A stretch of 43,222 nucleotides of DNA from Gammaproteobacteria bacterium RIFCSPHIGHO2_12_FULL_63_22 (GTDB taxonomy: Bacteria > Pseudomonadota > Gammaproteobacteria > Xanthomonadales > Xanthomonadaceae): NCBI GenBank assembly GCA_001801685.1, contig MGYJ01000062.1:1-43222 (forward strand). The letters are read 5' to 3'. Of the stretch, positions 41,480-43,222 are shown piece after piece. The notes beneath the pieces were generated by a model. It was not told the DNA's origin, did not search any database, and worked only from the letters and a program-made list of their open reading frames with translations. Position 1 is the first letter of the stretch. Each line of letters opens with the position of its first letter. The position numbers and the translations under genes are program-made.

Positions 41480-42700
41480 TCAGGCCGGGCGGGTGGCGCG
41501 CCAGGCCATCACGCCGGCCACGATCAGCATCGCCGCCGCCAGCCAGAAGGTGACGCCGGCCCAGCCGCTATGCAGGTCGCGACCGGTCACTTCGGCGAAG
41601 GCGCGGGTGAACACGGTCGGCCCGAAGATGCCGGCCAGGCTCGACAAGCTGACGATGGCGCCCTGCAGGCGGCCTTGTTCATGTGGATCGACCTGGCGCG
41701 TCATCAGCGCCTGCGCCGCGGGCATGGACACGCCCCACAGCGCGGCAATCGGCATCGCCAGCCAGAACCAGCCGCCGGTGGGCGCGAGGCCGTAGAGGAT
41801 GAAGCCGACGCTGCCGAAGCCCAGGCCCATCAACAGCGTCTTTCGTTCGCCGAAGGCGCGGATGAAGCGACTGATCAGGCCACCCTGCACGATGGCGGAC
41901 AGCACGCCGACGCCGGCCAGCGTGTAGCCGACCATCTTCGCGCCCCAGCCGAAACGATAGTCGGCGTACAACACGAAGGTGCTTGGATAGACGATGTGCG
42001 CCATCTGCATCAGGAATACCACGCCCGCCAGCGCGAACACTTCCGGATGGTGGGCGAGGAAACGCAGCGAGGCTATCGGGTTGGCGCGACGCCAGGAAAA
42101 CGGCGTGCGGCGATCCTTGGGCAAGGATTCGGGCAAGACGAAATAGCCGTAGCAAAAATTCGACAGGCTCAGCCCGGCGGCGATCCAGAACGGCAGGCGC
42201 GGGCTCATGTCGCCAAGCAGGCCGCCGATCGCCGGCGCGAGCACGAAGCCGATGCCGAAGGCCATGCCCAGCTTGCCGTAGGCCGCCGCGCGCTTTTCCG
42301 GCGGCGTGACGTCAGCGATGTAGGCGTTGGCCGTACTGAAACTGGCCGAGGTGATGCCCGACAACACGCGGCCGATGAACAACAGCGGCAGCGTCTGCGC
42401 CACCGCCATCAGGATGAAGTCCAGGCCCAGCCCCAGGTTGGACAACAGGATCAACGGCCGCCGACCGAAGCGGTCCGACAACGCGCCCTGCACCGGCGAG
42501 AACACGAACTGCATGACCATGAAACTCGACGCGAACAAGCCATGCATCACCGCGGCCCGCGACAGGTCGCCATCGAGGAAGCTCGCGATAAGGTGCGGCA
42601 ACACCGGGATGATCATCCCGAATGCCAGGATGTCGAGCAGCACGGTGATGAAGATGAAAACCAGCGCGGCGCGGCGCACGGGAGTTACCGCAGCATCCAC
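41480..42700 (-). CDS. MFS transporter, TetA/Bcr-like drug exporter
   Basis: 406 residues with 12 predicted membrane helices. Motif A appears as GALSDRFGRRPLILLS between helices 2 and 3; the start (VFIFITVLLDILAFGMIIPVLP) and helix 4-5 region (GRVLSGITSASFSTANAYIADVTPPEKRA) match the tetracycline/H+ antiporter branch (TCR/Tet). It is close to TetA-like proteins often annotated without proven resistance. The substrate cannot be told from sequence. It lies 72 bases upstream of folE on the same strand. Confidence 0.88.
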   Translation of the reverse strand: MDAAVTPVRRAALVFIFITVLLDILAFGMIIPVLPHLIASFLDGDLSRAAVMHGLFASSFMVMQFVFSPVQGALSDRFGRRPLILLSNLGLGLDFILMAVAQTLPLLFIGRVLSGITSASFSTANAYIADVTPPEKRAAAYGKLGMAFGIGFVLAPAIGGLLGDMSPRLPFWIAAGLSLSNFCYGYFVLPESLPKDRRTPFSWRRANPIASLRFLAHHPEVFALAGVVFLMQMAHIVYPSTFVLYADYRFGWGAKMVGYTLAGVGVLSAIVQGGLISRFIRAFGERKTLLMGLGFGSVGFILYGLAPTGGWFWLAMPIAALWGVSMPAAQALMTRQVDPHEQGRLQGAIVSLSSLAGIFGPTVFTRAFAEVTGRDLHSGWAGVTFWLAAAMLIVAGVMAWRATRPA

Positions 42701-43006
42701 GGACTTCTCGCTTTTACGGGGGTGTCAGTATTGTAGCTGTACGAGTTCGGGGCGGTTTAGCGTACTAGCGGTACGCGTTACGGTGCAGCTGGGTCCGGCA
42801 TTCATTTTGAGTCGCGTCCCTCCGCCTGCGGCGTCGGGCCGACTTGGTCAAAAGTGAACGCCCGCCCCTGCTCCTATACGTAATCCGTAGTTCAGTCCTG
42901 CTGTCCTCACGACTAGGTACCCATCCAAGGCTTCCACTTCGTCTCGGCGAATGGCAGGGTCAGAGTGAGCGCGCGATGGGGTCGTCGGTGTCGTTCTTAT
43001 TCTCTC

Positions 43007-43047
43007 GAAGCGCCGCTTGTCACGTGGTGAAGCCACGTGTGCGCTTC
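43007..43047. repeat. Compound inverted repeat
   Basis: GAAGCGC (43007-43013) pairs with GCGCTTC (43041-43047), and inside it CACGTGG (43021-43027) pairs with CCACGTG (43033-43039) around a 5-base loop. There is an unpaired internal stretch on the left side only. No T run follows, so it is not an ordinary terminator. Confidence 0.6.
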
Positions 43048-43073
43048 CCTTGATGTTGCGCTACTTCGCATTG

Positions 43074-43094
43074 GAAGCGCGGCTTCGGCTTTTT
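43074..43094 (+). terminator. Weak terminator-like hairpin (plus strand)
   Basis: GAAGC (43074-43078), three-base loop, GCTTC (43082-43086), then GGC and five T (43090-43094). The stem is short. No plus-strand gene ending here is identified. Confidence 0.3.
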
Positions 43095-43222
43095 CATGTC
43101 AGGAAGAGGCGGCTCGAGCGCCCTTGATCTCAGCCCGAAATGTGCGGTCGTGATTGGGTCAACGTCGGGGCAGGGCATGTTCGTCCGAGTGGTGCAGGAC
43201 GCAATGAACGGCGGCTTGTAAA

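Larger units (their letters stand above)
42701..43222. other. Terminal 520 bases with no convincing gene
   Basis: No frame here looks like a known protein. A minus-strand frame ending at 42848 has a last stretch LNYGLRIGAGAGVHF that recalls an outer-membrane strand, but its upstream part is Arg-rich and unlike it. The region is less GC-biased than its flanks and contains the hairpins at 43007-43047 and 43074-43094. It may be a decayed or repeat-rich stretch. Confidence 0.4.

Noticed and set aside
40922-42736. 604-residue plus-strand open frame
   Set aside because: Antisense to folE and the MFS gene; His/Gln/Arg/Asp-rich composition typical of the complement of GC-rich coding DNA.

Overview
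The window is GC-rich, gene-dense bacterial DNA. TonB-dependent receptor architecture, paired TolB/TPR membrane proteins, a fused glucosylglycerol-phosphate phosphatase/synthase, tandem PhzF genes and secreted metalloproteases together suggest a gammaproteobacterium of the Xanthomonadales/Lysobacteraceae type. This is inferred from protein resemblance; there is no rRNA or tRNA gene in view to confirm it. High GC makes many long antisense frames, which I leave out.

Layout. Bases 1-590 are a toxin-antitoxin graveyard: an intact VapB antitoxin, the C-terminal half of VapC, a CopG/BrnA-like antitoxin start, and a tail fragment of a TPR gene. Then come two tandem TolB/TPR membrane proteins (576-4264), an osmoadaptation pair ggpPS-mscS with overlapping stop/start (4361-7710), and an autoinhibited Fic protein (7944-9104) with an operator-like palindrome. 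A 414-base gap holds a minus-strand terminator and hairpins. A tight plus-strand operon follows: receiver-GGDEF, GAF-GAF histidine kinase, lone receiver (9519-13091).

Bases 13123-15685 hold a small lipoprotein and two tandem M43-type secreted metalloproteases with matching promoters and hairpins. Next are YqhA, an AlkC-like repair protein, two tandem PhzF-like proteins (the second with altered active-site motifs), an M36 protease, a universal stress protein and an orphan CapV-like patatin (15861-24168).

The centrepiece is a pectin/uronate utilisation locus (24180-37400): KDG kinase, TonB receptor, pectinesterase, pectate lyase, a FAH-family enzyme, a TRAP transporter, a LacI-type regulator, KduI and KduD. 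Four copies of a TGACACCGGT-type palindrome lie in its promoter regions, placed over or between likely -35 and -10 boxes. This defines a probable local regulon of the LacI protein. Pectin would be demethylated and cut outside, imported through the TonB receptor and TRAP system, isomerised by KduI, reduced by KduD to KDG and phosphorylated by KdgK. KDPG aldolase is not in the window.

The right end has a MASE3-GGDEF-EAL protein, a coiled-coil protein of unknown role, a 396-bp element bounded by 90-bp inverted repeats, folE and an MFS exporter. The last 520 bases show no convincing gene.
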